DNA of 36,938 nucleotides, from the NCBI GenBank assembly GCA_002427885.1, contig DIZI01000029.1, positions 1 to 36,938 on the forward strand, written 5' to 3'. The notes under the pieces are model-generated. The model saw nothing but the letters and a program-made list of their open reading frames with translations. It was not told the DNA's origin and made no database searches. Positions within the stretch are counted from its first letter, which is position 1, and each line of letters starts with the position of its first letter. The stretch is from Paludibacter sp. UBA6032. Its GTDB lineage: Bacteria > Bacteroidota > Bacteroidia > Bacteroidales > Paludibacteraceae. The position numbers and the translations under genes were made by a program. Shown here in pieces: positions 1 to 7,621 of this stretch.

Positions 1-42
1 TGATTATAACCGGACAGTAGTGAAATTATCAATAAAATCATT

Positions 43-333
43 TCATTTTTTTCGTTTGAAAAAATCCAGCACTTTTCCTGCCAATTTCATTTCAACGGAA
101 GGTTCAAAGTCTTCTGCTTTCAGATAACCACCTTCGTAAAGAAGTTTGATGGCTTCTTCGGCTTGTTCCTTATAAACTTCCAGTTTAACACCACCATTTA
201 CATTTCCAAAGTAGGAACGGTTTACAAATGCATCTCTTCCGAAACATTCAATTCCGAAAGATTCTAAATACGATTTAACCATTTCAAAATCAATTGAACT
301 GCTAAACGTTCTTACAACAACCAATTCGTTCAT
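43..333 (-). CDS. DUF2007-like small protein (putative signal-transducing protein)
   Basis: A 96-residue soluble protein. The pattern VVRTFSSSIDFEMVKSYLES near the N-terminus, followed by a short beta/alpha segment with GIECFGRD and a later VKLEVYKEQAEEAIKLL, fits the DUF2007 family, small ferredoxin-like folds of unknown role, some fused to signalling domains. The family call is by pattern memory. An in-frame TTG lies two codons upstream (337-339), but the ATG at 331-333 on the complement is the better start. It is the last visible gene of the minus-strand housekeeping group, about 60 bases after ruvB. No signal peptide or membrane segment is seen. Confidence 0.7.
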   Translation of the reverse strand: MNELVVVRTFSSSIDFEMVKSYLESFGIECFGRDAFVNRSYFGNVNGGVKLEVYKEQAEEAIKLLYEGGYLKAEDFEPSVEMKLAGKVLDFFKRKK

Positions 334-394
334 ATTCAATAAATTTAAAGGTTTGATTATGAAAATAATTTTAGCTTTATTCCCCCTTTAAGGT

Positions 395-1411
395 CTAAAA
401 TAACGTTCCGGTTTCACCTAATCGTATTTTTCCTAAGTGTTTATACGCCAACTCCGTTACTTCTCGTCCACGGGGTGTGCGTTTCATAAAACCTTCCTTA
501 ATCAGGAATGGTTCGTACACTTCTTCAATGGTTCCCGGATCTTCACCCAACGCGGTGGCAATAGTGGTTAATCCAACCGGACCACCACTGAATTTATCGA
601 TAATGGTATTCAGGATTTTATTGTCAATTTCGTCCAGTCCGTATTTATCAATATTCAACGCTTCGAGCGCATAACGGGCAATCTCCACATCGATGCTGCC
701 ATTTCCTTTTACCTGCGCAAAATCACGAACCCGACGAAGTAACGCATTGGCAATTCGAGGTGTACCCCGACTACGACCGGCAATTTCCACAGCAGCTTCA
801 TGACCAATCACAACGTTGAGTAAATTTGCCGAACGTTTTATAATTCCGGTAATAACCTCCACATCGTAATATTCAAAGTGACAATTGATACCAAAACGTG
901 CCCGCAAAGGTGCAGTCAACAAACCGCTACGTGTTGTAGCACCAATTAGCGTAAATGGATTCAGTTCCAGCTGAATAGAACGGGCACTTGGCCCTTTATC
1001 GATCATGATATCAATGCGGTAATCCTCCATGGCCGAATATAAATATTCTTCCACAATGGGACTTAAGCGATGAATTTCATCGATAAACAGCACGTCGTTT
1101 GTTTCGAGACTGGTGAGCAAACCGGCTAAATCACCCGGTTTATCGAGCACCGGACCGGATGTGATTTTAAAACCCACATTCAGTTCGTTGGCAATGATAT
1201 TGGAAAGCGTTGTTTTTCCCAATCCCGGAGGTCCGTGAAGCAACACGTGATCAAGCGATTCGGTACGCATACGGGCAGCCTGCACAAAAATCTTCAGATT
1301 TTCCACAATTTTGTTTTGCCCGTTAAAATCCGAAAAAGTCATTGGACGCAACGCGTTTTCGAATTCCTTCTCGCCTTTTTGATTGTTCCGTATGTCGAAG
1401 CTTTCTTCCAT
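395..1411 (-). CDS. ruvB: Holliday junction branch migration ATPase RuvB
   Basis: RuvB is the AAA+ motor that drives RuvA-bound Holliday junction branch migration in recombinational repair. The 338-residue length is normal. Walker A GPPGLGKTT is at about residues 60-68, Walker B LFIDEIH at 108-114, and the sensor/arginine-finger stretch GATTRSGLLTAPLRARFG at about 158-175; the C-terminal winged helix with GGPVGLTTIA and RTPRGREVT is intact. Start is the ATG at 1409-1411 (complement). ruvA and ruvC are not nearby, as is common in Bacteroidetes. Confidence 0.97.
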   Translation of the reverse strand: MEESFDIRNNQKGEKEFENALRPMTFSDFNGQNKIVENLKIFVQAARMRTESLDHVLLHGPPGLGKTTLSNIIANELNVGFKITSGPVLDKPGDLAGLLTSLETNDVLFIDEIHRLSPIVEEYLYSAMEDYRIDIMIDKGPSARSIQLELNPFTLIGATTRSGLLTAPLRARFGINCHFEYYDVEVITGIIKRSANLLNVVIGHEAAVEIAGRSRGTPRIANALLRRVRDFAQVKGNGSIDVEIARYALEALNIDKYGLDEIDNKILNTIIDKFSGGPVGLTTIATALGEDPGTIEEVYEPFLIKEGFMKRTPRGREVTELAYKHLGKIRLGETGTLF

Positions 1412-1484
1412 TTTATTTAGTTATCTGTTATAAGTAAAGTGTTACGAGACATTAACTTGTAACCCGTAACCATTCTTCTTGTAA

Positions 1485-2390
1485 CTATTTTGTCAATTCT
1501 CTGAACACATCCTCCATACTTCGTTCAACCGGCTTTATCATGAGAACTTTATTATTGGTTTTTACCGCAAAATCAAAAACATCTACACGAACATCTGAGT
1601 TTGATATTATCGTAAAATATTTATTATTGAAAGCATTAACGGATGATACATCGTTGATTTTTTTAAGTTCACTTAATGAAACATCGTTTAAAAATTCAAC
1701 TTCAAAATGGAAACTATTTTCATCGAAAGCCCGGATTTTAGATAAATCGGAATAATCCGCCACGATTTCACCCTTATTAATTACAATTACCCGGTTGCAT
1801 ATTGCTTTGATTTCCTGCATAATATGCGTACTGAGTAATACTGTCTTATCTTTTCCTATTTCACGAATCAAACTTCTTATTTCTTCCAATTGATTCGGAT
1901 CAAGTCCGGTTGTCGGTTCGTCCAGAATCAAAACTTTGGGATTTGGAATCAGCGCTTGCGCCAAACCCACCCGTTGACGGTACCCTTTTGAAAGCTGTCC
2001 GATTTTTTTGTGAAACTCCGGTCGTAATCCAACCTTGTCAATCAATTCATTGACCCGCTGCTCCTTTTCCTTTCCCAATTTGTATATTTCCGCCACAAAA
2101 AGCAGGTATTCTTTCACATACATGTCAAGATACAACGGATTTAGTTCCGGCAAATAACCGATCAGACTTTTGGTTGTTAATCCATCTTCATTTACCTCCG
2201 TTCCACAAATCTTTACCGATCCTTTTTCGTATGAAAGTGCTCCTGCCAGAATTTTCATCGTAGTGGTTTTTCCAGCTCCGTTTGGCCCGAGAAAACCAAC
2301 CACTTCACCCTCTTTAATTTCGAAGTTTATATCATTGAGAACGGTTTGTTCTCCATATTTTTTGGTAAGATTCTTTATGCTGATTGACAC
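1485..2390 (-). CDS. gldA: ABC transporter ATP-binding protein, GldA-like
   Basis: The cytoplasmic ATPase subunit of an ABC-2 type exporter. Walker A GPNGAGKT is at residues 35-42, the signature LSKGYRQRVGLAQ at about 133-145, and Walker B VLILDEPTTGLD follows directly. The 301-residue protein has a C-terminal extension of the kind found in GldA, the gliding-associated ATPase of Bacteroidetes; in non-gliding Bacteroidales the same family is kept with unknown cargo. The start is a GTG at 2388-2390 (complement): an in-frame stop lies just upstream, so no ATG is available. A TACTTTTG -7 box lies about 40 bases upstream (2430-2437). The permease partner is not in the window. Confidence 0.8.
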   Translation of the reverse strand: MSISIKNLTKKYGEQTVLNDINFEIKEGEVVGFLGPNGAGKTTTMKILAGALSYEKGSVKICGTEVNEDGLTTKSLIGYLPELNPLYLDMYVKEYLLFVAEIYKLGKEKEQRVNELIDKVGLRPEFHKKIGQLSKGYRQRVGLAQALIPNPKVLILDEPTTGLDPNQLEEIRSLIREIGKDKTVLLSTHIMQEIKAICNRVIVINKGEIVADYSDLSKIRAFDENSFHFEVEFLNDVSLSELKKINDVSSVNAFNNKYFTIISNSDVRVDVFDFAVKTNNKVLMIKPVERSMEDVFRELTK

Positions 2391-2429
2391 TTTTTATTGA
2401 CGATTTAAAAAATTAAAAATTGGAGCATG

Positions 2430-2437
2430 CAAAAGTA
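2430..2437 (-). promoter_or_regulatory. -7 box for the gldA-like gene
   Basis: On the minus strand the bases read TACTTTTG, a full match to the Bacteroidetes -7 consensus TAnnTTTG, 40 bases before the GTG start. A clear -33 TTTG is not seen. Confidence 0.5.
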
Positions 2438-2451
2438 CAAATTCTCAACGA

Positions 2452-3123
2452 TTATTTTTTAATAAATGCCCCGCTGATTGATAATAAAATATACCAACCG
2501 ATTATCAGGGCAAAAGAATCATGTAGAAAAAAAGCTAAGAGTATTGCACTGCCAATCAAAAAGATATATTGAATCTGATTATCTTTCCATTTGATGTTTT
2601 TAAATTTCAGGGAAAACATGGGAATCTCCGAAACGAGTAAAAAGCAAAATATGGCAATGAGTAAAAGAAGCAGCCATAAATTACCGAGCATGAACAATGA
2701 AAATGAAAAAATCAGTCCAGCCCAGAAAATCGCATTTGCCGGAACCGGAAGTCCTATAAATGAAGAGGTTTGTCGATCATCGATATTGAATTTTGCCAAA
2801 CGTAAACCCGAAAAAACCGGAATGAGAAAACCGAAAAATGGCAACCATTCATTCATCCCGGCGGTTGATAAAAGGGAAAAAACCATGGCACCCGGAGCAA
2901 CCCCGAAACTTACGACATCGGCCAATGAATCAAGTTCCTTTCCCATGGGCGAATAGGCTTTCAAAAGACGTGCGACAAATCCATCGAAAAAATCAAATAC
3001 TGCCGAAAGTAAAATAGCTACAAATGCTCCCTGATAATTTCCTTTAAATGCCAGATAAACCGCCACACAACCGGAAAACAAGTTGAGAGTGGTAATGAAA
3101 TTTGGAATGTGTTTTTTTATCAT
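2452..3123 (-). CDS. pssA: CDP-diacylglycerol--serine O-phosphatidyltransferase
   Basis: Makes phosphatidylserine from CDP-diacylglycerol and serine, the first step to phosphatidylethanolamine, in the inner membrane. The CDP-alcohol phosphotransferase motif D-x2-DG-x2-AR-x8-G-x3-D-x3-D is complete, with D44, D47, G48, A51, R52, G61, D65 and D69. The 223-residue protein is otherwise a series of hydrophobic helices (about 8-26, 32-48, 75-95, 125-170, 185-220). It starts 5 bases after the dtd stop on the same strand, so the two are probably co-transcribed. Confidence 0.93.
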   Translation of the reverse strand: MIKKHIPNFITTLNLFSGCVAVYLAFKGNYQGAFVAILLSAVFDFFDGFVARLLKAYSPMGKELDSLADVVSFGVAPGAMVFSLLSTAGMNEWLPFFGFLIPVFSGLRLAKFNIDDRQTSSFIGLPVPANAIFWAGLIFSFSLFMLGNLWLLLLLIAIFCFLLVSEIPMFSLKFKNIKWKDNQIQYIFLIGSAILLAFFLHDSFALIIGWYILLSISGAFIKK

Positions 3124-3128
3124 ACAAC

Positions 3129-3581
3129 TTATTCTTTATTCTTTGAATCTATCCAAATGGTTACCGGACCATTATTCACTAAAGCTACTTTCATATCGGC
3201 GGCAAATGTTCCGGTTTGTACTTCTTTGCCAAGTTTCAGACTTAATTGCCGGCAATAATGCTCATAAAGCGGAATGGCAGTATCATGTTTGGCTGCTTTA
3301 ATATACGATGGTCGGTTTCCTTTTTTGGTAAGCGCCTGCAATGTAAATTGACTAACTACCAGAATTTCACCATCAATATCCAACACCGAGCGATTCATAA
3401 TACCGTGTTCGTCGTCAAAAATACGCAAATTTATGGTTTTATCAACCAGCCAATCGCTATCTTCTAACGTATCATCATTTTCAATACCAACCAGCACCAA
3501 TAATCCAATTTTTATGGCTGACTTTATCCTGTTATCTATTTCGACCGAAGCTTCATTAACCCGCTGAATTAAAATGCGCAT
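3129..3581 (-). CDS. dtd: D-aminoacyl-tRNA deacylase (D-Tyr-tRNA deacylase)
   Basis: Removes D-amino acids from mischarged tRNAs. At 150 residues it has normal length. Both family signatures are present: SQFTL at 77-81 (the active-site serine/glutamine region) and NNGPVTI at 136-142 (the Gly-cisPro motif region). First gene of a likely dtd-pssA transcript, with pssA only 5 bases away. A TAATTTTG -7 box lies about 33 bases upstream on the minus strand. Confidence 0.95.
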   Translation of the reverse strand: MRILIQRVNEASVEIDNRIKSAIKIGLLVLVGIENDDTLEDSDWLVDKTINLRIFDDEHGIMNRSVLDIDGEILVVSQFTLQALTKKGNRPSYIKAAKHDTAIPLYEHYCRQLSLKLGKEVQTGTFAADMKVALVNNGPVTIWIDSKNKE

Positions 3582-3613
3582 AATTATACTATATGAAAAC
3601 GATTTATCGGTTG

Positions 3614-3621
3614 CAAAATTA
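3614..3621 (-). promoter_or_regulatory. -7 box for dtd-pssA
   Basis: The minus strand reads TAATTTTG, matching TAnnTTTG. It is 33 bases upstream of the dtd ATG. No clear -33 element was identified. Confidence 0.45.
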
Positions 3622-3756
3622 CAAAAAAATGTTGATTATTAACTGAGAGTCTGCTTATGTTGTATTCGAGGACGACGTAGACTGGCAGTTATCACCGTTA
3701 AACATATAAAAATTGCAAAACACCGATTCAAATATCTTTAAATTAGAAATTTTTTT

Positions 3757-3764
3757 TATCTTTG
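3757..3764 (+). promoter_or_regulatory. -7 box for the LacI-family regulator gene
   Basis: TATCTTTG matches TAnnTTTG exactly. The expected transcript start, about 7 bases further, falls near 3771, which leaves a leader of about 16 bases before the ATG at 3787 and excludes the upstream in-frame TTG at 3772 as a useful start. The bases just after the box (3765-3774, CACACGTTTG) resemble the palindrome at 4818-4827, suggesting autoregulation. Confidence 0.6.
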
Positions 3765-3786
3765 CACACGTTTGTATTTTAAATCT

Positions 3787-4797
3787 ATGCAGAAAAGAAT
3801 CACCATAAAGGACATTGCCAAAGAGTTGAATGTACATCATTCTACAGTTTCCAGGGCTTTGCGGAATGATCCAAGAGTCAATGAATCGACCCGTGATCTG
3901 GTGTTAGCTTGTGCACAAAAGCATGAATATCAAACTAATATGAATGCCGTACAATTACGCGGAACTTCAAATAATACCATCGCTCTGATTGTTCCCAATA
4001 TAAATCATTCTTTTTTTTCCGATATTGTCAGTCAACTTACCAACTTAGCCTACAAAAAAGGTTATATTATTTCGGTTTTTCAGTCGAATGAAAATTATGA
4101 GCAGGAAGTTGGCATTGTAAATACCATCATTAAGCAAAATTATGCGGGTGTCATTACTTCCATTTCAAAAAACACGACAGACAGTAAACACTTTAATTTG
4201 CTCAAAACCTTTGGAATTCCACTGGTCTTTTTCGATCGGGTTTGCAACGATATAATAACACCTAAAGTACTGGTGAACAATTATGAAATTACATTTCAGG
4301 CAACAGAATATTTAATTCAAAAGGGCTATCGCAATATTGCACATTTAACCGGACCGGCGCACATTAATGTTTTCAACGACCGCCAAAATGGATATTTAGA
4401 TGCCATTTTAAAACATAAATTGATTTTCAAAAAACAAATAATTATCAATGAAGATTTTTCGGTGGAAATAGGGAAACAGATTTTAGTTGAACTAATGTCA
4501 GGAATAAAAAAGCCCGATGCAATCATTTCATCATCCAATCTGTTGGCATTGGGACTGGCAGTACAGGCTCGTGAAATGTCGTTAAGTATTCCTCACGATC
4601 TGGGATTAATTGCTTTTGGAGATCCGTTGAGTGCAATGATTATGCAGCCGCAACTGACAACCATTTCCCAACCGGAAAGTGAAATTGCGGCTTTGACATT
4701 CGATTTGTTGGAAAAAATGATTAACAAAGAAATTGCAATCGGTGAGGATTATACAAAAATAGTAAATGCAACTATTGAATACCGGGAATCATGCTGA
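3787..4797 (+). CDS. LacI-family transcriptional regulator
   Basis: A 336-residue DNA-binding regulator. The LacI helix-turn-helix TIKDIAKELNVHHSTVSRAL occupies residues 6-25, followed by a hinge region and a periplasmic-binding-protein-like effector domain with the usual NTIALIVPNINHSFFSDIV strand-helix and a C-terminal PQLTTISQPESEIA segment. The ATG at 3787 begins MQKRITIKD, the normal family start; the TTG five codons upstream overlaps the predicted transcription start. It heads the plus-strand island and is followed by fucU, so it probably senses L-fucose or a derivative and controls the fucU group. The ligand is inferred from position only. Confidence 0.9.
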   Translation: MQKRITIKDIAKELNVHHSTVSRALRNDPRVNESTRDLVLACAQKHEYQTNMNAVQLRGTSNNTIALIVPNINHSFFSDIVSQLTNLAYKKGYIISVFQSNENYEQEVGIVNTIIKQNYAGVITSISKNTTDSKHFNLLKTFGIPLVFFDRVCNDIITPKVLVNNYEITFQATEYLIQKGYRNIAHLTGPAHINVFNDRQNGYLDAILKHKLIFKKQIIINEDFSVEIGKQILVELMSGIKKPDAIISSSNLLALGLAVQAREMSLSIPHDLGLIAFGDPLSAMIMQPQLTTISQPESEIAALTFDLLEKMINKEIAIGEDYTKIVNATIEYRESC

Positions 4798-4817
4798 ATA
4801 TTTTTTACTAACGAATA

Positions 4818-4827
4818 CACACGTGTG
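4818..4827 (+). promoter_or_regulatory. Candidate LacI-family operator upstream of fucU
   Basis: The perfect palindrome CACACGTGTG lies 21 bases after the LacI stop and 71 bases before fucU. A -7-like TATCTTGC follows at 4838-4845, so a bound repressor would sit between the promoter elements. A related half-match, CACACGTTTG, is at 3765-3774 directly after the regulator's own -7 box. LacI-family operators are typically short central-CG palindromes; binding is inferred. Confidence 0.5.
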
Positions 4828-4897
4828 GTAACGATTCTATCTTGCAGATACGAAAACATATTTATAAACAAATCAAAAACTTATAAAAATCAACGTT

Positions 4898-5329
4898 ATG
4901 TTAAAAGGAATTTCACCTCTGATAAGTCCTGAACTGTTGGCAGTTTTGGCGCGAATGGGTCATGGCGACGAAATTATTCTGGCCGATGCCCATTTCCCAG
5001 GCGAATCGTTTAATGGTCGCATTTTACGTGCCGATGGACTTCGTATTCCCGAATTATTGGCAGCTATTTTGCCCTTATTTGAACTTGATGCGTATGTTCC
5101 GCATCCGTTAGCTATGATGGCAGCAGTTCCGGGTGACCAACTCGATCCGAAAGTAGAAGAATCATACCTGAAAAGTATTCATATCTCCAATCCGAATGTA
5201 CCGGCTATCGAAAGAATTGATCGTTTTGCATTTTACGAGAGAACCAAATCGGCATTTGCTGTAGTAATGACAGGAGAAACCGCAAAATATGGAAATATCT
5301 TATTAAAAAAAGGAGTCACTCCTTTTTAG
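4898..5329 (+). CDS. fucU: L-fucose mutarotase (RbsD/FucU family)
   Basis: Interconverts alpha and beta anomers of L-fucose so that the isomerase receives its preferred form. At 143 residues it matches FucU length. The conserved start MLKGISPLISPELL, GHGDEIILADAHFP (H22, D30) and PHPLAMMAAV are all typical of FucU rather than RbsD. It lies 100 bases after the LacI gene. A perfect hairpin with a T tract covers its last codons and stop, so transcription may end here at least in part. Confidence 0.93.
   Translation: MLKGISPLISPELLAVLARMGHGDEIILADAHFPGESFNGRILRADGLRIPELLAAILPLFELDAYVPHPLAMMAAVPGDQLDPKVEESYLKSIHISNPNVPAIERIDRFAFYERTKSAFAVVMTGETAKYGNILLKKGVTPF
5307..5327 (+). terminator. Rho-independent terminator overlapping the fucU stop
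   Basis: AAAAAGGAG (5307-5315), loop TCA, CTCCTTTTT (5319-5327): a 9-bp perfect stem with a 3-base loop whose 3' arm supplies the T tract. It ends one base before the completion of the TAG stop, so it is encoded within the last codons of fucU. Confidence 0.6.
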
Positions 5330-5340
5330 TTTAATGTTTA

Positions 5341-5453
5341 TTGGTTAATTAGTTAATTGGGCATTGCAGTGCTTACTCGATCTGAATACTAATCAACCAA
5401 TTAACAAATCAACTAATCACCCAAATAACTAATTAACTAATCAACCAAATAAC
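5341..5453. repeat. Gap-filling inverted repeat before the zinc dehydrogenase
   Basis: The left arm (5341-5361, TTGGTTAATTAGTTAATTGGG) is the near reverse complement of the right part (about 5420-5450, CCCAAATAACTAATTAACTAATCAACCA broken by small gaps). The right arm ends just before the ATG at 5455. Similar words occur in front of metG (34090-34180). Confidence 0.6.
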
Positions 5454-5454
5454 A

Positions 5455-6516
5455 ATGTCATTCAAATCAAAAGCTGCTTATTTACCGGGAAACAGCACCG
5501 TAATTTTTAAAGATGTAGAATTTCCAGCACCCGGACATGGAGAAGTTCTGTTGAAAGTAAAATCATCAACCATATGTGGTAGTGATATTCGCGCCATTTA
5601 TCGTGAACATTTAGGAAAAGGTCCCGAAGGCTACCAAAACAAAATCTGTGGTCACGAACCAGCCGGACAAATCATTGCATGCGGACCTGGCATGAAACGT
5701 TTCAAAGAAGGTGACCGTGTGGTTGTTTACCACATTTCCGGTTGCGGATGTTGCAACGATTGCCGTCGCGGTTACATGATTTCGTGCAAAAGCCCTTCAC
5801 GTGCTGCTTACGGATGGCAACGTGATGGTGGCATGGCTGAATACATGATTGCTGAAGAAAAAGACCTTGTACTTTTACCTGATAGCCTGACTTACACCGA
5901 TGGAGCTCAGATTGCCTGTGGTTTTGGAACAGTGTATGAGGGATTGGAAAAAATCGGTATTTGTGGTAATGATGCTGTATTGGTAACAGGTCTTGGCCCT
6001 GTTGGTCTGGCTGCTTTGATGCTTGCAAAAGCCCTTGGGGCTCAAAAACTGATTGGTGTCGACACCGTTGCTGAACGTTGCCAGATTGCCAAAGACCTTG
6101 GGTTAGCTGATGAAGTTTTCGTGTCAGGACCAGACGTAATGGAAAAAGTAATGGCAGCAACCAACGGTATGGGCTTCGAAAGAACTGTCGACTGTTCTGG
6201 TCACACTTCGGGTCGGCAGCTTTGTATCCGTGCTACCCGTCAATGGGGAAAAATGGTGATGATTGGCGAAGGCGGAACGGTGGAATTCAATCCAAGTCCG
6301 GACATTATTCACGATCAAAAAACTATTTATGGTTCGTGGGTAACATCTATCTGGCGAATGGAAGAGCTTGTAGAACGTATCGAACGCTGGGGAATTCACC
6401 CGGAAGACCTGGTTACACATCGCTTTCAGTTAGAAAATGCTCCTGAAGCTTACTCGTTGATGGCTGAAGGGAAATGTGGAAAAGTAGCCATTGTTTTTGA
6501 CGAAGAAATCAAGTAA
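5455..6516 (+). CDS. Zinc-dependent medium-chain alcohol/polyol dehydrogenase
   Basis: A 353-residue MDR enzyme. Catalytic zinc ligands are C41 (ICGSD) and H67-E68 (CGHEPAG); the structural zinc lobe is complete with C97, C100, C103 and C111. The Rossmann motif GLGPVGLAALMLA is near residue 180. The closest broad matches by pattern are sorbitol/threonine-type dehydrogenases. Between fucU and an aldo/keto reductase it could oxidise a fucose-derived alcohol or handle lactaldehyde/1,2-propanediol; neither can be decided from sequence. Cofactor is probably NAD(H). Confidence 0.85.
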   Translation: MSFKSKAAYLPGNSTVIFKDVEFPAPGHGEVLLKVKSSTICGSDIRAIYREHLGKGPEGYQNKICGHEPAGQIIACGPGMKRFKEGDRVVVYHISGCGCCNDCRRGYMISCKSPSRAAYGWQRDGGMAEYMIAEEKDLVLLPDSLTYTDGAQIACGFGTVYEGLEKIGICGNDAVLVTGLGPVGLAALMLAKALGAQKLIGVDTVAERCQIAKDLGLADEVFVSGPDVMEKVMAATNGMGFERTVDCSGHTSGRQLCIRATRQWGKMVMIGEGGTVEFNPSPDIIHDQKTIYGSWVTSIWRMEELVERIERWGIHPEDLVTHRFQLENAPEAYSLMAEGKCGKVAIVFDEEIK

Positions 6517-6546
6517 ATTTACCATTAAATCATTTACTATTTACAA

Positions 6547-6587
6547 TTAGAACAAGGGTTGATTTTTGTCTTGACTCTTGGTTCTAA
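6547..6587 (+). repeat. Hairpin-forming inverted repeat before the aldo/keto reductase
   Basis: TTAGAACAAGGGTTGA (6547-6562) pairs with TTGACTCTTGGTTCTAA (6571-6587) with few mismatches across an 8-base loop. The downstream ATG is at 6608. The TCTTGACTCTTGGTTCT wording recurs as TCTTGGATCTTGGCTCT at about 29273-29289, also just upstream of a start codon. Confidence 0.6.
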
Positions 6588-6607
6588 AATCTAAAAATCT
6601 AATTTTC

Positions 6608-7612
6608 ATGCAAACAATAGATGCTACAAAAGTTCCTTATAAAACACTTTCCAACGGAGCAAAAATTCCGGTAATCGGATTAGGAACATTTGGTTCCGAT
6701 AATTACGACGCTGAAACCATCGCACAAGCGGTAAAAACAGCGATTAAAATGGGATACCGCCACATTGACTGTGCTTCGGTTTATGGAAACGAAAAAGAAA
6801 TTGGTGTCGTCCTGAAAGAAATTTTTTCCGAGGGAATTGTGACTCGCGAAGAATTGTGGATTACTTCCAAAGTCTGGAACGACAAACACAAGCAAGTGGT
6901 TGAATCGTGCAAACAAACCCTGTCAGATTTACAGCTTGATTACCTCGATTTATATTTGGTTCACTGGCCGTTTCCAAACTTCCATGCACCAAAATGCGAT
7001 GTAACGGCCCGTCAACCTGATTCGATTCCTTATATTCATGAAAATTACATGAATACCTGGAGACAAATGGAAAGTCTGGTTGAAAGTGGTTTTGTGAAGA
7101 ATATCGGAACTTCCAATATGACTATTCCCAAAATGAAATTGCTTTTACGCGATTGCAAGATCAAACCCGTTGTAAATGAAATGGAAATTCACCCGCATTT
7201 TCAACAACCTGAATTGTACCAGTTTATGAAAGACAATGGTGTGGGAGTGATTGGTTACAGTCCTATCGGTTCACCGGGTCGTCCGGAGCGCGATAAAACT
7301 CCGGAAGATACAGTGGATATGGAAGATCCGGTTATCATGGCGATTGCTGAACGTTTAAATGTGCATCCGGCAGTAGTTTGCCTGAAGTGGGCAGTTCAAC
7401 GTGGTCAGATTACTATTCCTTTTTCAGTGAAAACGGACAAAATGTACACTAATTTAAAAGGCATTACCGAAGGTCCGCTCACGGACAAAGAAATGGAACA
7501 GGTTTCTAAAATTGATAAACAATGCAGGTTAATTAAAGGACAGGTTTTTTTGTGGCAACACGCCAAAAGCTGGGAAGACCTTTGGGATTTAAACGGAGAA
7601 ATAACTAAATAA
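6608..7612 (+). CDS. Aldo/keto reductase
   Basis: A 334-residue AKR with the full catalytic tetrad D54, Y59 (CASVYGNE), K88 (TSKVWN) and H119 (LVHWP). The start MQTIDATKVPYKTLSNGAKIPVIGLGTFG is normal; the ORF can be extended to 6578 only through a non-ATG codon lying in the hairpin region. NAD(P)H-dependent carbonyl reduction is expected. Nine bases separate it from the fucosidase, so the two share a transcript. Reduction of L-lactaldehyde to 1,2-propanediol, or oxidation of L-fucose at C1, are both compatible with context; I cannot choose between them. Confidence 0.85.
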   Translation: MQTIDATKVPYKTLSNGAKIPVIGLGTFGSDNYDAETIAQAVKTAIKMGYRHIDCASVYGNEKEIGVVLKEIFSEGIVTREELWITSKVWNDKHKQVVESCKQTLSDLQLDYLDLYLVHWPFPNFHAPKCDVTARQPDSIPYIHENYMNTWRQMESLVESGFVKNIGTSNMTIPKMKLLLRDCKIKPVVNEMEIHPHFQQPELYQFMKDNGVGVIGYSPIGSPGRPERDKTPEDTVDMEDPVIMAIAERLNVHPAVVCLKWAVQRGQITIPFSVKTDKMYTNLKGITEGPLTDKEMEQVSKIDKQCRLIKGQVFLWQHAKSWEDLWDLNGEITK

Positions 7613-7621
7613 AACTAAATC

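Noticed and set aside
3655..3840. Minus-strand ORF before the LacI gene
   Set aside because: Overlaps the LacI promoter and start; no recognisable product.
5455..6516. Calling the zinc dehydrogenase L-threonine or L-iditol dehydrogenase
   Set aside because: The MDR motifs are shared by many substrate classes; nothing visible selects one.
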